Positions 1-9,017 of a DNA stretch of 34,086 nucleotides are shown in pieces. The notes under the pieces are model-generated. The model had not been told where the DNA came from. It did no database searches and saw nothing but the letters and a program-made list of their open reading frames with translations. Position numbers and translations under genes: made by a program. Position 1 is the first letter of the stretch, and every line of letters starts with the position of its first letter. The DNA comes from JBBDRW01 sp040905265 (GTDB lineage Bacteria; Bacteroidota; Rhodothermia; Balneolales; Balneolaceae), in the NCBI GenBank assembly GCA_040905265.1, contig JBBDRW010000104.1, positions 1 through 34,086 of the forward strand. The letters run 5' to 3'.

Positions 1-935
1 TGGAGCAGATCGATTTCGTCTGCCGGATGATCGGGCGTTACCCGGACCATTTTGAACTGGCCCTGACCGCTGATGACGTTGAACGGGTCTTTTCCGCCGG
101 CAAGATTGCGTCGATCATCGGGATGGAAGGGGGCCATTCGATCGGGAACTCCCTGGCGGTGCTCCGGCAGTTTTACAATCTTGGTGCCCGGTATATGACG
201 ATTACACATTCCCGGACGCTGGACTGGGCGGATGCTTCCAATGACGTTCCGCAGCATGACGGACTGTCGGCATTTGGTGAGGAGGTAATCCGCGAGATGA
301 ACCGGCTCGGTATGCTGGTTGACCTCTCTCATGTCTCCCAGGCGACCATGAGTGATGCGCTTCAGATCTCAGAAGCGCCTGTGATCTACTCCCACTCATC
401 GGCCCGGGGCGTGAACGGCCACCCGAGAAATGTCCCGGACGATATTCTGCCTCTGGTCCGGGAGAACAGCGGGGTGATCATGGTGACGTTTGTCACCTCG
501 TTTGTTTCCGAAGAGCTGAGGCAGCACCTTGGGAAACGGGACGGCTACCGCGCTTCCCTGGAGTATCTCTATTCCGGACAGCCGGAGCGGATCGCGGAGA
601 TGATGGAGGAGTGGAACCGGGAGAACCCGGCGCCGCAAGCGAGGCTGGAACAGGTGGCCGACCACATTGACCACCTGCGGGACCGGATCGGCGTGGACTA
701 TATCGGGATCGGGGGAGACTATGATGGAATTACCGAACTCCCGTTGGGGCTGGAGGACGTTTCGGCCTATCCCGATCTATTCGCCGAGCTGCTGCGAAGA
801 GGATACAGCGAGGAGGATCTCAAAAAGATCGCCGGACTCAATCTGCTCCGGGTGATGCGGGACGCCGAAGCGGTCTCGGAAAGGCTGCGCCGGGAACAGG
901 AACCCTCCGAGGCGGTAATCGGAGATTTTGATTAA
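1..935 (+). CDS. Membrane dipeptidase, peptidase family M19 (5'-truncated by window edge)
   Basis: This is a zinc-dependent dipeptidase of the renal dipeptidase family (M19), which cleaves dipeptides and sometimes D-amino-acid-containing substrates. The frame is open to the first base of the window, so the N-terminal part with the HxD zinc motif lies outside. Family landmarks are visible: the bridging glutamate in GMEGGHS (codon 126-128), histidine in DLSHVS (330-332), histidine in YSHSS (393-395) and aspartate in GIGGDYDG (717-719). ATG 27 is internal and is probably not the start. The next gene begins 26 nt downstream on the same strand, so the two may be cotranscribed. The family call is firm; the substrate cannot be told from sequence. 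Confidence 0.93.
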   Translation, partial: EQIDFVCRMIGRYPDHFELALTADDVERVFSAGKIASIIGMEGGHSIGNSLAVLRQFYNLGARYMTITHSRTLDWADASNDVPQHDGLSAFGEEVIREMNRLGMLVDLSHVSQATMSDALQISEAPVIYSHSSARGVNGHPRNVPDDILPLVRENSGVIMVTFVTSFVSEELRQHLGKRDGYRASLEYLYSGQPERIAEMMEEWNRENPAPQARLEQVADHIDHLRDRIGVDYIGIGGDYDGITELPLGLEDVSAYPDLFAELLRRGYSEEDLKKIAGLNLLRVMRDAEAVSERLRREQEPSEAVIGDFD

Positions 936-961
936 GGAATTGTTTTGCCATATTTAGGCCT

Positions 962-1921
962 ATGAACTATTTGATTTCAGCAGTACTCCTCTTTCTGATG
1001 ATTTATGAAACCGGTATGGCGCAGGATAACAGGGTACAGATTGCCAATCTGAATGACGGCGCACAGACAGAAGCGTTCCAATCGATCCGGCAGGCCTTCC
1101 AGAATCGGAACCCCGGCTATGAGATGGACTGGCTCCCGGAGGTCCGGGAAATCGGAACCCGGGAGGTGACGCAGGTTCTCTTTGTCCAGCAGATTGACGG
1201 CGTGACCAACCAGGATGTCGTGACGAACGTGACGATTACAACAGCTGAAGGCAGCCGGAAAGAGTCGGAAGCGATTGTCGGGGATATTCTGATTCTGAAC
1301 GCGGGTGAGCGGCTCCAGACGTCATCGGAAACCGGCTTGCTGGTTTTCCAGGTGCCGGTGGCCCCGGAAGATGAGCTTCCCCACTTTATCCGGCCCGACT
1401 GGGACCCCAATATCACCGATGTGCCCGGTGGCTGTGCAACAGAAATCGACGCCTACCGGCGCATCCTGCTGACCTGGCAGGAGGATGTGGGAGAGTATAT
1501 CTATCACGCTTTGAACGCCCACAGGGTCCGGATTTACGACTCCTTCAGCCACTACCATCCGGTGGCCGGCGGTTTTGACGAGTTCTATCTGGTTCAGTTG
1601 ACGGTACCCGGCGCCAGAATCATCACGAGTGAGAAGGTGGATCTGATTACCCGGCCTGATGAGGTGGTTGCAGGGGATCTGGAGGGGATGATCCGGGAGT
1701 ATGAACTGAATGTAGGGGATCTGGTCTATCTGCCGAGAGGTGTGATGCACAGAGGGGTGGATGGCGTCGTAACCCAGGTAATCACGGTGCCCGGATTCAT
1801 TCCCGGCAGCGAGATCGGTGTGGACCATCACCTCCGGTCGATCAACGAACGCCTCGGGCTTGACGGGGAGGACGCACTCCCATATAACGAAGAACATTCA
1901 CACGAAGCAGTGATCCGTTAG
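962..1921 (+). CDS. Predicted exported two-cupin protein, function unknown
   Basis: The 319-aa product starts with a hydrophobic Sec-type signal ending near GMAQ (residues 1-21). Two cupin-like halves follow. The C-terminal half carries HYH (H197, H199), E207 and the second cupin motif GDLVYLPRGVMH (G252 to H263), which fits the G-x5-PxG-x2-H pattern, so a mononuclear metal site is likely. The N-terminal half has a degenerate version (GDILILNAGERLQTS) with no obvious ligands. It sits 26 nt after the M19 dipeptidase and before a ThuA-like gene. I do not recognise a specific family, and the reaction is unknown. Cupins range from dioxygenases to isomerases to storage proteins, so no function is assigned. 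Confidence 0.75.
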   Translation: MNYLISAVLLFLMIYETGMAQDNRVQIANLNDGAQTEAFQSIRQAFQNRNPGYEMDWLPEVREIGTREVTQVLFVQQIDGVTNQDVVTNVTITTAEGSRKESEAIVGDILILNAGERLQTSSETGLLVFQVPVAPEDELPHFIRPDWDPNITDVPGGCATEIDAYRRILLTWQEDVGEYIYHALNAHRVRIYDSFSHYHPVAGGFDEFYLVQLTVPGARIITSEKVDLITRPDEVVAGDLEGMIREYELNVGDLVYLPRGVMHRGVDGVVTQVITVPGFIPGSEIGVDHHLRSINERLGLDGEDALPYNEEHSHEAVIR

Positions 1922-1952
1922 GGTTTGTTGAGCCTCCCGGACTTCTGAACGG

Positions 1953-1970
1953 GCCGGCTCTGTAGCCGGT
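1953..1970. other. Short intergenic stem-loop
   Basis: CCGGCT (1954-1959) and AGCCGG (1964-1969) form a perfect 6-bp inverted repeat around a 4-nt loop, and a G-U pair could extend it. It lies between the stop of the cupin gene and the ATG of the ThuA-like gene. No T-tract follows, so it is not a standard intrinsic terminator. It may be an RNA-processing or attenuating stem. Confidence 0.35.
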
Positions 1971-2034
1971 GCAACCCCGGAACAAATCAACTGGCATTAC
2001 AAAAACTCCACTTTGTCACCATAAAAAAACAGTC

Positions 2035-2790
2035 ATGAACCAACTCAAGCAATTCCCGGTCTTCCTTATTCTGATCCTCTTCCTGATTCAACTCTCCTGT
2101 ACGGCCCAGGAACAGCCGATCCGTGCACTGCTGGTGACCGGCGGCGGCTGGCACGACTATGAAACCCAGGAGAGGCTGCTGACGGAAGGGATCAGCGAAC
2201 GGCTCGGCGATCAGATCGAATGGACCATTGTCCATGAAGGAGACGGAGAGCCGGATTACCACGTCTCGATTTTCCAGGAAGAGAACTGGGCGGAGGGGTA
2301 CGACGTGGTTGTACACAACACCGGGTTTGGACGGGTGACGGATCCGGACTATGTGGAACAGTTCGTCCGGTACCACCAGGGGACTCCCGCCGTATTGATC
2401 CATGCGTCGATTCACAGCTACCGCTATGCGGAGCCGGCCGATCCCTGGTTTGATTTTATGGGCTTTCAGTCGATGTTCCACGAGGGGCAGCGCTCCTTTG
2501 AGGTGGAAAACATCGCAGAGAGCCACCCGGTTATGGCAGGATTCCCGGAAACATGGAATTCGCCGGCGGATGAGGTCTACGTTGTGGAGCAGATCCGGGG
2601 TGATATCGTTCCTCTGGCCAGAGCCTATGGAGAGGAGACGGAGGAGTACCACCCCGTCGCCTGGACCCATGAGTATAACGGTACAAATGTATTTGCCACC
2701 ACCCTCGGCCACAACAATGAGACATTTGAAGATGCTCACTTTCTGGATATGATTGCCAACGGAGTGCTCTGGGCAACCGGCCGGCTGTGA
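2035..2790 (+). CDS. ThuA-like domain lipoprotein
   Basis: This 251-aa protein belongs to the ThuA-like family, which has a class I glutamine amidotransferase-like fold and was first named from trehalose utilisation loci; its biochemical role is mostly unknown. Family landmarks include ALLVTGGGWHDYE near the N-terminus, a VVVHNTG strand, and a C-terminal stretch with PVAWTHEYNGTNVFATTLGH, followed by ETF and NGVLWATGRL. ATG 2035 was chosen because it gives a signal sequence MNQLKQ plus a hydrophobic run ending QLSC, consistent with a lipoprotein with acylated Cys22. The longer frame from 1969 would add 22 unrelated residues and overlap the stem-loop. It is followed 101 nt later by a PVC-type cytochrome, a pairing I recall from Planctomycetes and Bacteroidota. 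Confidence 0.85.
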   Translation: MNQLKQFPVFLILILFLIQLSCTAQEQPIRALLVTGGGWHDYETQERLLTEGISERLGDQIEWTIVHEGDGEPDYHVSIFQEENWAEGYDVVVHNTGFGRVTDPDYVEQFVRYHQGTPAVLIHASIHSYRYAEPADPWFDFMGFQSMFHEGQRSFEVENIAESHPVMAGFPETWNSPADEVYVVEQIRGDIVPLARAYGEETEEYHPVAWTHEYNGTNVFATTLGHNNETFEDAHFLDMIANGVLWATGRL

Positions 2791-2891
2791 ACAGGCCCGC
2801 CGCCCGGAGGCTATAGAACCGGCATTTCAGGTAACGGTACCTCCACTCCTTCATTTCTGACCCGTATCATGAACAGACAGATTGCCCCCTG

Positions 2892-5800
2892 ATGCAACAA
2901 ATGCAACGCTTTTCATCTCTACTCCTGCTGGCGTTTTTTATGGGTATAAACGGCTGCGGAGAGAGTGATCCGGACAGAGAGACCCTCACCGTTGCGGATG
3001 AAGAGGCGGAACGGATCTCAAGTGAGCGGACAGGAGAACTTTCACCCGGCCTGGCGGACGGGCTGGAGGTGACACTCTGGGCTTCCGAAACCCTGGTTCG
3101 TGATCCGGTGGCTCTGCATGCCGACGATACGGGGCGGGTATGGGTCACATCCACCGGGCGCAGAAGAAACGCGGAACTGGACATTCGCAGCCATCAGGGG
3201 TGGATGGTGGAGTCGGCCGGCTTTGAGACAGTGGAGGACCGGAGGGAGTTTCTGCACCGGGAACTCGCGCCGGAGCGAAGCGGCGAGAACACGTGGCTTG
3301 AGGATTACAACGGGGACGGTTCCAGGGACTGGCGTGACCTTCTGGTCCCGCAGGAGTCGGTCTATCGGCTGGAGGATCTCTCCGGCAACGGCTTTGCCAA
3401 CCGGTCTCAGCTTTTCCACAAGGGGTTTAACGAGGAGATTAGCGATGTGGCGGGCGCCGTTCTCCAACACGAGGGGGATCTGTTTGTGGGGGTAGCACCG
3501 GACCTGTGGAGAATCCGGGACGTGGATCAGGATGGATATGGTGAGCAAAAAGAGTCGATCAGCCACGGGTATGGCGTGAACATCGGCTTTGGAGGCCACG
3601 GGATGTCCGGGCTTACGACAGGGCCGGACGGCCGGATCTACTGGTCGATCGGTGACCGCGGCATGAGTGTTACCGAACGGGAGGGGAACCGGTGGCACCA
3701 TCCCCGCGACGGGGTTATCGTTCGCTCCGAACCTGACGGAACCGATTTTGAGGTATTCGCGAGCGGCCTGAGAAATACCCATGAGTTTGTGTTTGACAAA
3801 TACGGGAACCTCATTACGGTGGACAACGACGGGGATCATGCAGGCGAGTTTGAACGTCTGGTCTACCTTGTGAACGGCTCGGACAGCGGCTGGCGGGTCA
3901 ACTGGCAGTATGGGAAATATGACGACCCGAAGAACAACAGCTACAACGTCCTGATGGAGGAGTCCTATTTTCGCCCCCGGTTTGACGGGCAGGCGGCCCA
4001 CCTGCTCCCGCCTCTCTCCCGGTTCCACAACGGCCCGACCGGCATGGCCTACAATCCCGGAACAGCGCTCAGCGAGGAGTGGAAGGACCATTTCTTTATC
4101 GCCGAGTTTGTCGGTTCCGCCTCCGGGTCCGGTATCCACGCTTTTACCCTCAGGGAGAGCGGCGCCTCGTTCGAGCTGGACCGCGATGAGAAGATTATGG
4201 GTGGCCTCTTGGCCACGGGTCTCAGTTTCGGCCCGGACGGTGCGCTCTACTTCGCCGACTGGATCGAAGGGTGGGCCCTGAACGGTGAAGGGCGCATCTG
4301 GAAGATGGACACCCCGGACGCAGCGAATTCTGCCGCAAGGGAAGAGACAAGGGAATTGCTGGGAAGTGATTTCAGCGGACGGGAGGCGGAGGAGTTGCTC
4401 GGCCTGTTGAGCCATGAAGATATGAGGGTGCGGCAGAAAGCGCAGTTTGAACTGGTGGCACGGGGGGACAGGGAGACGCTGGAAGAGGCTCTGGCCCTGA
4501 CAAACGGACAGCTCGGGCGCATTCACGGGATTTGGGGGCTTGCACAGCTTGGGCGGCAAGAGCCGGATGCTGTACGCCCGCTTCTCTCCTTGCTGCAGGA
4601 TTCTGACTCTGAAATCCGTGCCCAGGCCGCCAAAATGTTGGGGGACAACCGGTATGAACCGGCGGCGGATGCCCTGATCCCGCTGCTGCAGGATGAAAAT
4701 GCGCGGGTACGCTTCTTTGCCGCCGAGGCGCTTGGGCGTATCGGGTGGCGGCCCGCGTTTGACCCGATCGTGAAGATGCTCGAGGTAAATAACGAGGAGG
4801 ATGTCTACCTGCGGCACGTCGGTGCAATTGCCCTGGAGAGAATCGGGGATGAAGATGCCCTCGCCGGGTTGTCGGAGCACCCGTCACGGGCAGTGCGGAT
4901 AGCAGCGGTTGTGGCGCTGAAGCGTCTTGAGAGCTCCGGAGTGGTTCGATTTTTGAATGACAGGGATGAATTTGTGGTGACCAACGCAGCCAGAGCGATC
5001 AATGACGACCGTTTTATCGATGAGGGGCTGGAAGCTCTGGCGGGCATGACCGAGCAGAGCCGGTTTCTGAACGAACCGCTGCTCCGGCGCGCGATCAATG
5101 CCAACCTCTACACCGGAACCCCGGAAGCAGCAGAACGGCTGGCCCGATTTTCACTTCGGAGCGATGTGCCGGAAGAGCTTCGGGCCGAGGCGCTCCGGAC
5201 ACTGGCGGTCTGGGAGGAGTCTTCGGAGCTGGACCGGGTAACGGGAGATCCGAGAGGAGTGGTACGGAACGAGCCGCAGGAGGCCCGGGATGCCCTCTCC
5301 CTGGTAATTCGTGACATTCTAAACGGAAGCGATCTGACCGTGCAACTGGCAGCTCTGGAAGCGGCCGGCACCCTTCAGTATACTCCGGCCGTTCCCCGGA
5401 TCAGGGATATGGTGCGCAGAGGCCTCTCTCCGAATGTGCGCATGGCCTCCCTTCAGACATTGATCGAACTGGAGGCCGATGGATTGGATGAAGAGATTCT
5501 GGCTGCGCTGGAGGATGAATCGGAGACTGTACGGATGCATGCACTGGAGAGGATTCCGGGCCTGGAGCTGCCGGAAGAGCGGATCGTCGATCTTCTCAAC
5601 ACGGTGCTTGAAAGCGGAACTGTTTCCGAACAACAGGCTGCGATTCTCTCTCTGGTAAACGTAGCATCGTCTGTAGCAGAGGAGAGACTGGCAGAACTGG
5701 TTGAGAGGCTCCGGGCGGGCGGCTTGCCACGTGAACTGGAACTGGAAACCGTTCAGGCCGCGGAGAGAGCCGGTTCGGAACTCCTGCAGGAGGCCTTGAG

Positions 5801-6284
5801 CCTATATAATGCGGAGAAAGCGGCCGGTGACTCCGTTTCGGCCTACCGTGAAGCCCTCTATGGAGGGAGCGCTGAACGGGGCCGCGGTATTTTCTACCGG
5901 AGTGCAGCCGCACAGTGCATCCGGTGCCATGTGGTGGACGGAGAGGGGAGCACGGTCGGGCCGGATCTGACGGGCGTGGGAGAGAGGCTCTCCCGGGAAG
6001 AGCTGCTGGAATCGATGATTGACCCCAACGCCAGGATCACACCGGGGTATGGCTCAGTGACGCTGACGGTAGAGAACGGGGAGACCATTCGCGGCCTTCT
6101 GACAGGGGAGAGTGAGGCCGAACTGACCATAATCCGGGATGGAGAGGAGATGACTGTTGAAACATCGAGAATCACAGAGAGAGAGTACTCACCATCCGGT
6201 ATGCCGGCAATGGGAACGCTGCTCAGCCGGAGTGAGCTTCGGGATCTGGTGGAGTATTTGACGACTCTTCAGGCCGGGGGGTAG
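2892..6284 (+). CDS. PVC-type haem-binding (CxxCH) lipoprotein with beta-propeller and HEAT repeats
   Basis: The 1130-aa product begins with a lipoprotein signal (lipobox INGC, Cys22). Residues about 50-475 resemble the propeller dehydrogenase module seen before PVC-type cytochromes, with strands such as GLTTGPDGRIYWSIGD, FASGLRNTHEFVFDKYGN and LSFGPDGALYFADW. Residues about 490-985 are helical HEAT-like repeats (for example VRFFAAEALGRIG). Residues about 990-1130 form a cytochrome c domain with CIRCH (1009-1013), and a methionine in SPSGMPAM is a candidate distal ligand. It probably sits in the envelope and oxidises or binds a sugar or polymer while passing electrons through the haem. The substrate is unknown. 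ATG 2901 is an alternative start three codons downstream. Confidence 0.88.
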   Translation: MQQMQRFSSLLLLAFFMGINGCGESDPDRETLTVADEEAERISSERTGELSPGLADGLEVTLWASETLVRDPVALHADDTGRVWVTSTGRRRNAELDIRSHQGWMVESAGFETVEDRREFLHRELAPERSGENTWLEDYNGDGSRDWRDLLVPQESVYRLEDLSGNGFANRSQLFHKGFNEEISDVAGAVLQHEGDLFVGVAPDLWRIRDVDQDGYGEQKESISHGYGVNIGFGGHGMSGLTTGPDGRIYWSIGDRGMSVTEREGNRWHHPRDGVIVRSEPDGTDFEVFASGLRNTHEFVFDKYGNLITVDNDGDHAGEFERLVYLVNGSDSGWRVNWQYGKYDDPKNNSYNVLMEESYFRPRFDGQAAHLLPPLSRFHNGPTGMAYNPGTALSEEWKDHFFIAEFVGSASGSGIHAFTLRESGASFELDRDEKIMGGLLATGLSFGPDGALYFADWIEGWALNGEGRIWKMDTPDAANSAAREETRELLGSDFSGREAEELLGLLSHEDMRVRQKAQFELVARGDRETLEEALALTNGQLGRIHGIWGLAQLGRQEPDAVRPLLSLLQDSDSEIRAQAAKMLGDNRYEPAADALIPLLQDENARVRFFAAEALGRIGWRPAFDPIVKMLEVNNEEDVYLRHVGAIALERIGDEDALAGLSEHPSRAVRIAAVVALKRLESSGVVRFLNDRDEFVVTNAARAINDDRFIDEGLEALAGMTEQSRFLNEPLLRRAINANLYTGTPEAAERLARFSLRSDVPEELRAEALRTLAVWEESSELDRVTGDPRGVVRNEPQEARDALSLVIRDILNGSDLTVQLAALEAAGTLQYTPAVPRIRDMVRRGLSPNVRMASLQTLIELEADGLDEEILAALEDESETVRMHALERIPGLELPEERIVDLLNTVLESGTVSEQQAAILSLVNVASSVAEERLAELVERLRAGGLPRELELETVQAAERAGSELLQEALSLYNAEKAAGDSVSAYREALYGGSAERGRGIFYRSAAAQCIRCHVVDGEGSTVGPDLTGVGERLSREELLESMIDPNARITPGYGSVTLTVENGETIRGLLTGESEAELTIIRDGEEMTVETSRITEREYSPSGMPAMGTLLSRSELRDLVEYLTTLQAGG

Positions 6285-6321
6285 TGTGGAGAGCAGGTGG
6301 CGGTTGCCCATTGTTCGTGAA

Positions 6322-7512
6322 TTAAAGCCGGACCCATTCCAGACTTCCATCTTCTCTATTGTAAATGAGTAATCCCGCTTTTGTAAGGAAAAGTTGGAGT
6401 TGTTCCTCTCCCTTTAACCGCTCATAGCCGCCGATTTGGTAGCTTTTACGAGATACCGGGTCCAGCAGATAATAGTTATGGTGGTAATCACGGGTTGTGC
6501 CGAACGTCTCGAAGTCACTTCTATCGTAATTCAGATAAGATACAATCTCGAACAACAACAAACCCTCTCCGATCTCCTGCATGGCTTGTATACTGTGATA
6601 ATCATTCATAGGTATCTGAATCCTTCTCTCCATGGGATAATACTTAAATTCCGGCAGGCCAACCTCAGGCAACTCATAAGTCTCCGTTAATTCAAGTGTA
6701 GTGGCATCATAGAAATAGAGATATGAAAATGCGCCGTTGAATATCACAAATTGATCCGTTGAAGAGCTGTATCTGACATTCCCCAGCCTCGAAAATTGCC
6801 AAATAATTATGGTATGGTCTCCGGCCTCATAAGCATCGCCGAACTCCTGAACCGGCTCCCCTTCCAGGGTTATCAAGCGAACAGATTTTGGATTCGGCTC
6901 ATCCTGTTGTATGTCGGGACTACTCAAAACAGCAAAATGGTCATCTGTTTTCGCAATGGAGCTCGGACGGAAATCAAGGGAAAGAGCTTCAGCAAATTCG
7001 CAGGGAGCAGTGCTGCAATCAAATCTGGAGATATACATATCCTCCCTGGCAATATATAGAGCATCATCAACCAGGATCATATCCCTGGGATACTGGATAT
7101 CACCAGGCCCGGATCCCATCTCTGCAATGGTTCTGGCTTCATGAGTCACGAGGTCGTACTCGATCAGTTCACTTCGCTGACTATCTAGGAGTACCAATCT
7201 GGTTGAATCGACAGTGACCGGGCCGGCACCGAACACATGTGGAGAGGTTCCGAGGATTAGATCGAGCGGCTCTCGTTGAAATCGGTCAGGTTCCTGCAAA
7301 TAACGATATAGTAGATCTAGTTCAGGATGCTCCCCTGATAGCTCTTCGAAGTTGTGGGAGCCGTCTAACGGGATATGATCCCGGTTTACATGTGGAATCC
7401 GGTCCGGGTCCGGTACGATCATTTCAGATGGTGTGGACTCTTCTCCCGAACAGGAGAAAAAAAAAATAACAGAATGATGAGAGGAGTTCGTTGATTCAGA
7501 TGCGCCTGCCAA
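6322..7512 (-). CDS. 6-bladed beta-propeller lipoprotein, N-terminus frameshifted
   Basis: The frame encodes a repeat-rich propeller-like protein of the 6-bladed beta-propeller type common in Bacteroidota, with blades such as STRLVLLDSQRSELIEYDLV and DDALYIAREDMYISRFD. Read from the first possible start (TTG 7512), the product has no proper signal peptide but contains FFFSCSGEE, a lipobox core. The -1/+1 alternative frame upstream begins ATG 7547 (MMKRRNHDRG...) and runs into RTPLIILLFFF, then loses frame in an A10 tract (7457-7466, T10 on the coding strand). An 8- or 11-base tract would fuse this to SCSGEE and give a normal lipoprotein. It converges on the cytochrome gene at 6284. The function of this family is unknown; calling it a surface protein is inference. 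Confidence 0.75.
   Translation of the reverse strand: MAGASESTNSSHHSVIFFFSCSGEESTPSEMIVPDPDRIPHVNRDHIPLDGSHNFEELSGEHPELDLLYRYLQEPDRFQREPLDLILGTSPHVFGAGPVTVDSTRLVLLDSQRSELIEYDLVTHEARTIAEMGSGPGDIQYPRDMILVDDALYIAREDMYISRFDCSTAPCEFAEALSLDFRPSSIAKTDDHFAVLSSPDIQQDEPNPKSVRLITLEGEPVQEFGDAYEAGDHTIIIWQFSRLGNVRYSSSTDQFVIFNGAFSYLYFYDATTLELTETYELPEVGLPEFKYYPMERRIQIPMNDYHSIQAMQEIGEGLLLFEIVSYLNYDRSDFETFGTTRDYHHNYYLLDPVSRKSYQIGGYERLKGEEQLQLFLTKAGLLIYNREDGSLEWVRL
7457..7466. repeat. A10 homopolymer inside a lipoprotein signal-peptide coding region
   Basis: Ten consecutive A (T10 in the sense of the minus-strand gene) lie exactly between a start-plus-hydrophobic segment in one frame and the lipobox plus mature protein in another. 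This is the only point where the reading frame breaks. It may be a sequencing or assembly indel, a true mutation or a slippage switch. Confidence 0.8.
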
Positions 7513-7739
7513 TGGTGCCCTCTATCATGGTTTCGTCTTTTCATCATGAAGATGGTGAATTCATTACGATTCAAACGTCCGGCCGTCTCACATACCAGTT
7601 ATCAGATATATTTACATATTAGCAAAATAATAGTCCTGGTTCTGGAATGTAGATCTATCCAATGAGAACCACAAATTTGCTGGCACATCTGTCTATGACT
7701 GATGGAATTCCTCTATCTGAAGTTCGGTGATACTTCTCC

Positions 7740-8897
7740 TCACTCCAGCTCATCCGAATAGTAGGCTTTCGCCCGTTCGCGGAGGTTGTAGTCGCTGCTC
7801 ATCACCTGGCCGTAGGCGCCGCAACTCCGGATGGCGAGAAGGTCGCCCCGGTTCAGTTCGGGCAGAGAGATCCCGCTTCGAAACGTATCCGAGGTTTCAC
7901 AGATAGGCCCCACCACATCGTAGGTTCTTTCCGGCTTGCCGTTCTGGATGGCATCCACACGGTGTTGCGCCTGGTAGAGTGCAGGCCGGATCAGTTCTGT
8001 CATGCCGGCATCGACAATCGCGAAGGAGGTGTTGCGCCCCTCTTTGGTGTAGAGAATCCGTGTGATCAGCGAGCCGCACTGGCCGACGATGCTTCTGCCG
8101 AGTTCGAAGTGCAGCTCCTGATTCTCCCTCAGTTTCAGGTGGCGGTCAAACACCTCGAAATAGGACTTGAAATCGGGGATGGCATTCCGGTCCGGCTGTT
8201 CGTAGTCGATCCCCAGGCCACCGCCGACATTGATGTGGCGGATCTCGATCCCTTTTTTGTCAAACAGGGTTTGAATGGTATTGATCCGTTCGGAGAGCTC
8301 CCGGTAGGTATTCAGGTCCATGATCTGTGACCCGATATGAAAATGAATCCCTGTCAGTGTGATCTGTTCGTATTCACCGATTCGGTCCAGAAGCACCGGA
8401 AGGTGTTCGGAGAGAATGCCAAACTTGTTCTCCTGAAGCCCCGTCGTGATATACTTGTGGGTTTTGGCTTCCACATTGGGGTTGATCCGGATGGCGATCT
8501 CCGCCTGTTTGCCGTGACGCTTCGCCAGTTCGTTCAACACCTCGATCTCCTGGGCTGACTCACAGTTGAAGGAAAAGATGTTGTTCCGAAGCCCGGTTTC
8601 GATCTCTTCGTCCGTTTTTCCCACACCGGCAAAGACGACTTTCTCCGGCGGAAACCCGATCTCCAATGCTTTCTCAACCTCTTTTCCGCTCACACAGTCT
8701 GCTCCGAACCCGGCGTCCCGCATGATCGAGAGGATGCGGTCGTTGTTGTTCGCTTTGAGGGCGAAGTGGATATGACACCCCCGGGAAGTGCCATACGTCT
8801 GTACAGCCTCTACCGTCCGGTTGAGGAGATCAAGGTCGTAGAAAAAAAGTGGGGTCGGGAGCTTCTGAAACTGTTCGACCAGGGCCTTTGTCAGCAT
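7740..8897 (-). CDS. lysA: Diaminopimelate decarboxylase
   Basis: This PLP enzyme decarboxylates meso-diaminopimelate to L-lysine, the last step of lysine synthesis. The 385-aa form from ATG 8897 begins MLTKALVEQF. It has the PLP lysine in HFALKANNN (K48), the glycine-rich phosphate site GGGLGIDYE, ELGRSIVGQCG, and CETSDTF with the active-site cysteine contributed across the dimer. The frame stays open upstream to 9008, but the extra 37 residues do not resemble the family and nearly touch the upstream gene, so ATG 8897 is preferred. It lies downstream of the M28 peptidase on the same strand, with 120 nt between them. I see no lysine riboswitch in that gap. Confidence 0.95.
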   Translation of the reverse strand: MLTKALVEQFQKLPTPLFFYDLDLLNRTVEAVQTYGTSRGCHIHFALKANNNDRILSIMRDAGFGADCVSGKEVEKALEIGFPPEKVVFAGVGKTDEEIETGLRNNIFSFNCESAQEIEVLNELAKRHGKQAEIAIRINPNVEAKTHKYITTGLQENKFGILSEHLPVLLDRIGEYEQITLTGIHFHIGSQIMDLNTYRELSERINTIQTLFDKKGIEIRHINVGGGLGIDYEQPDRNAIPDFKSYFEVFDRHLKLRENQELHFELGRSIVGQCGSLITRILYTKEGRNTSFAIVDAGMTELIRPALYQAQHRVDAIQNGKPERTYDVVGPICETSDTFRSGISLPELNRGDLLAIRSCGAYGQVMSSDYNLRERAKAYYSDELE

Positions 8898-9017
8898 CTG
8901 TCTGTTTGGTTGTGTGTGGTAAAACAGGGGAAGGTACGAATTTTGAATTACAGAATGCCAGCCTGTGTTCGGGCAGGCAACGAAAGGTTGAATCTGGCTG
9001 CTTTGCATGCTCAGGAT

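Noticed and set aside
3042..4880. 612-codon minus-strand frame opposite the PVC-type cytochrome
   Set aside because: The sense strand carries the lipobox, propeller, HEAT and CxxCH motifs; the antisense product matches nothing and has no plausible start context.
8898..9017. A lysine riboswitch before lysA
   Set aside because: The gap is only 120 nt, and I see none of the long paired structure that riboswitch needs; the gene follows another gene on the same strand.
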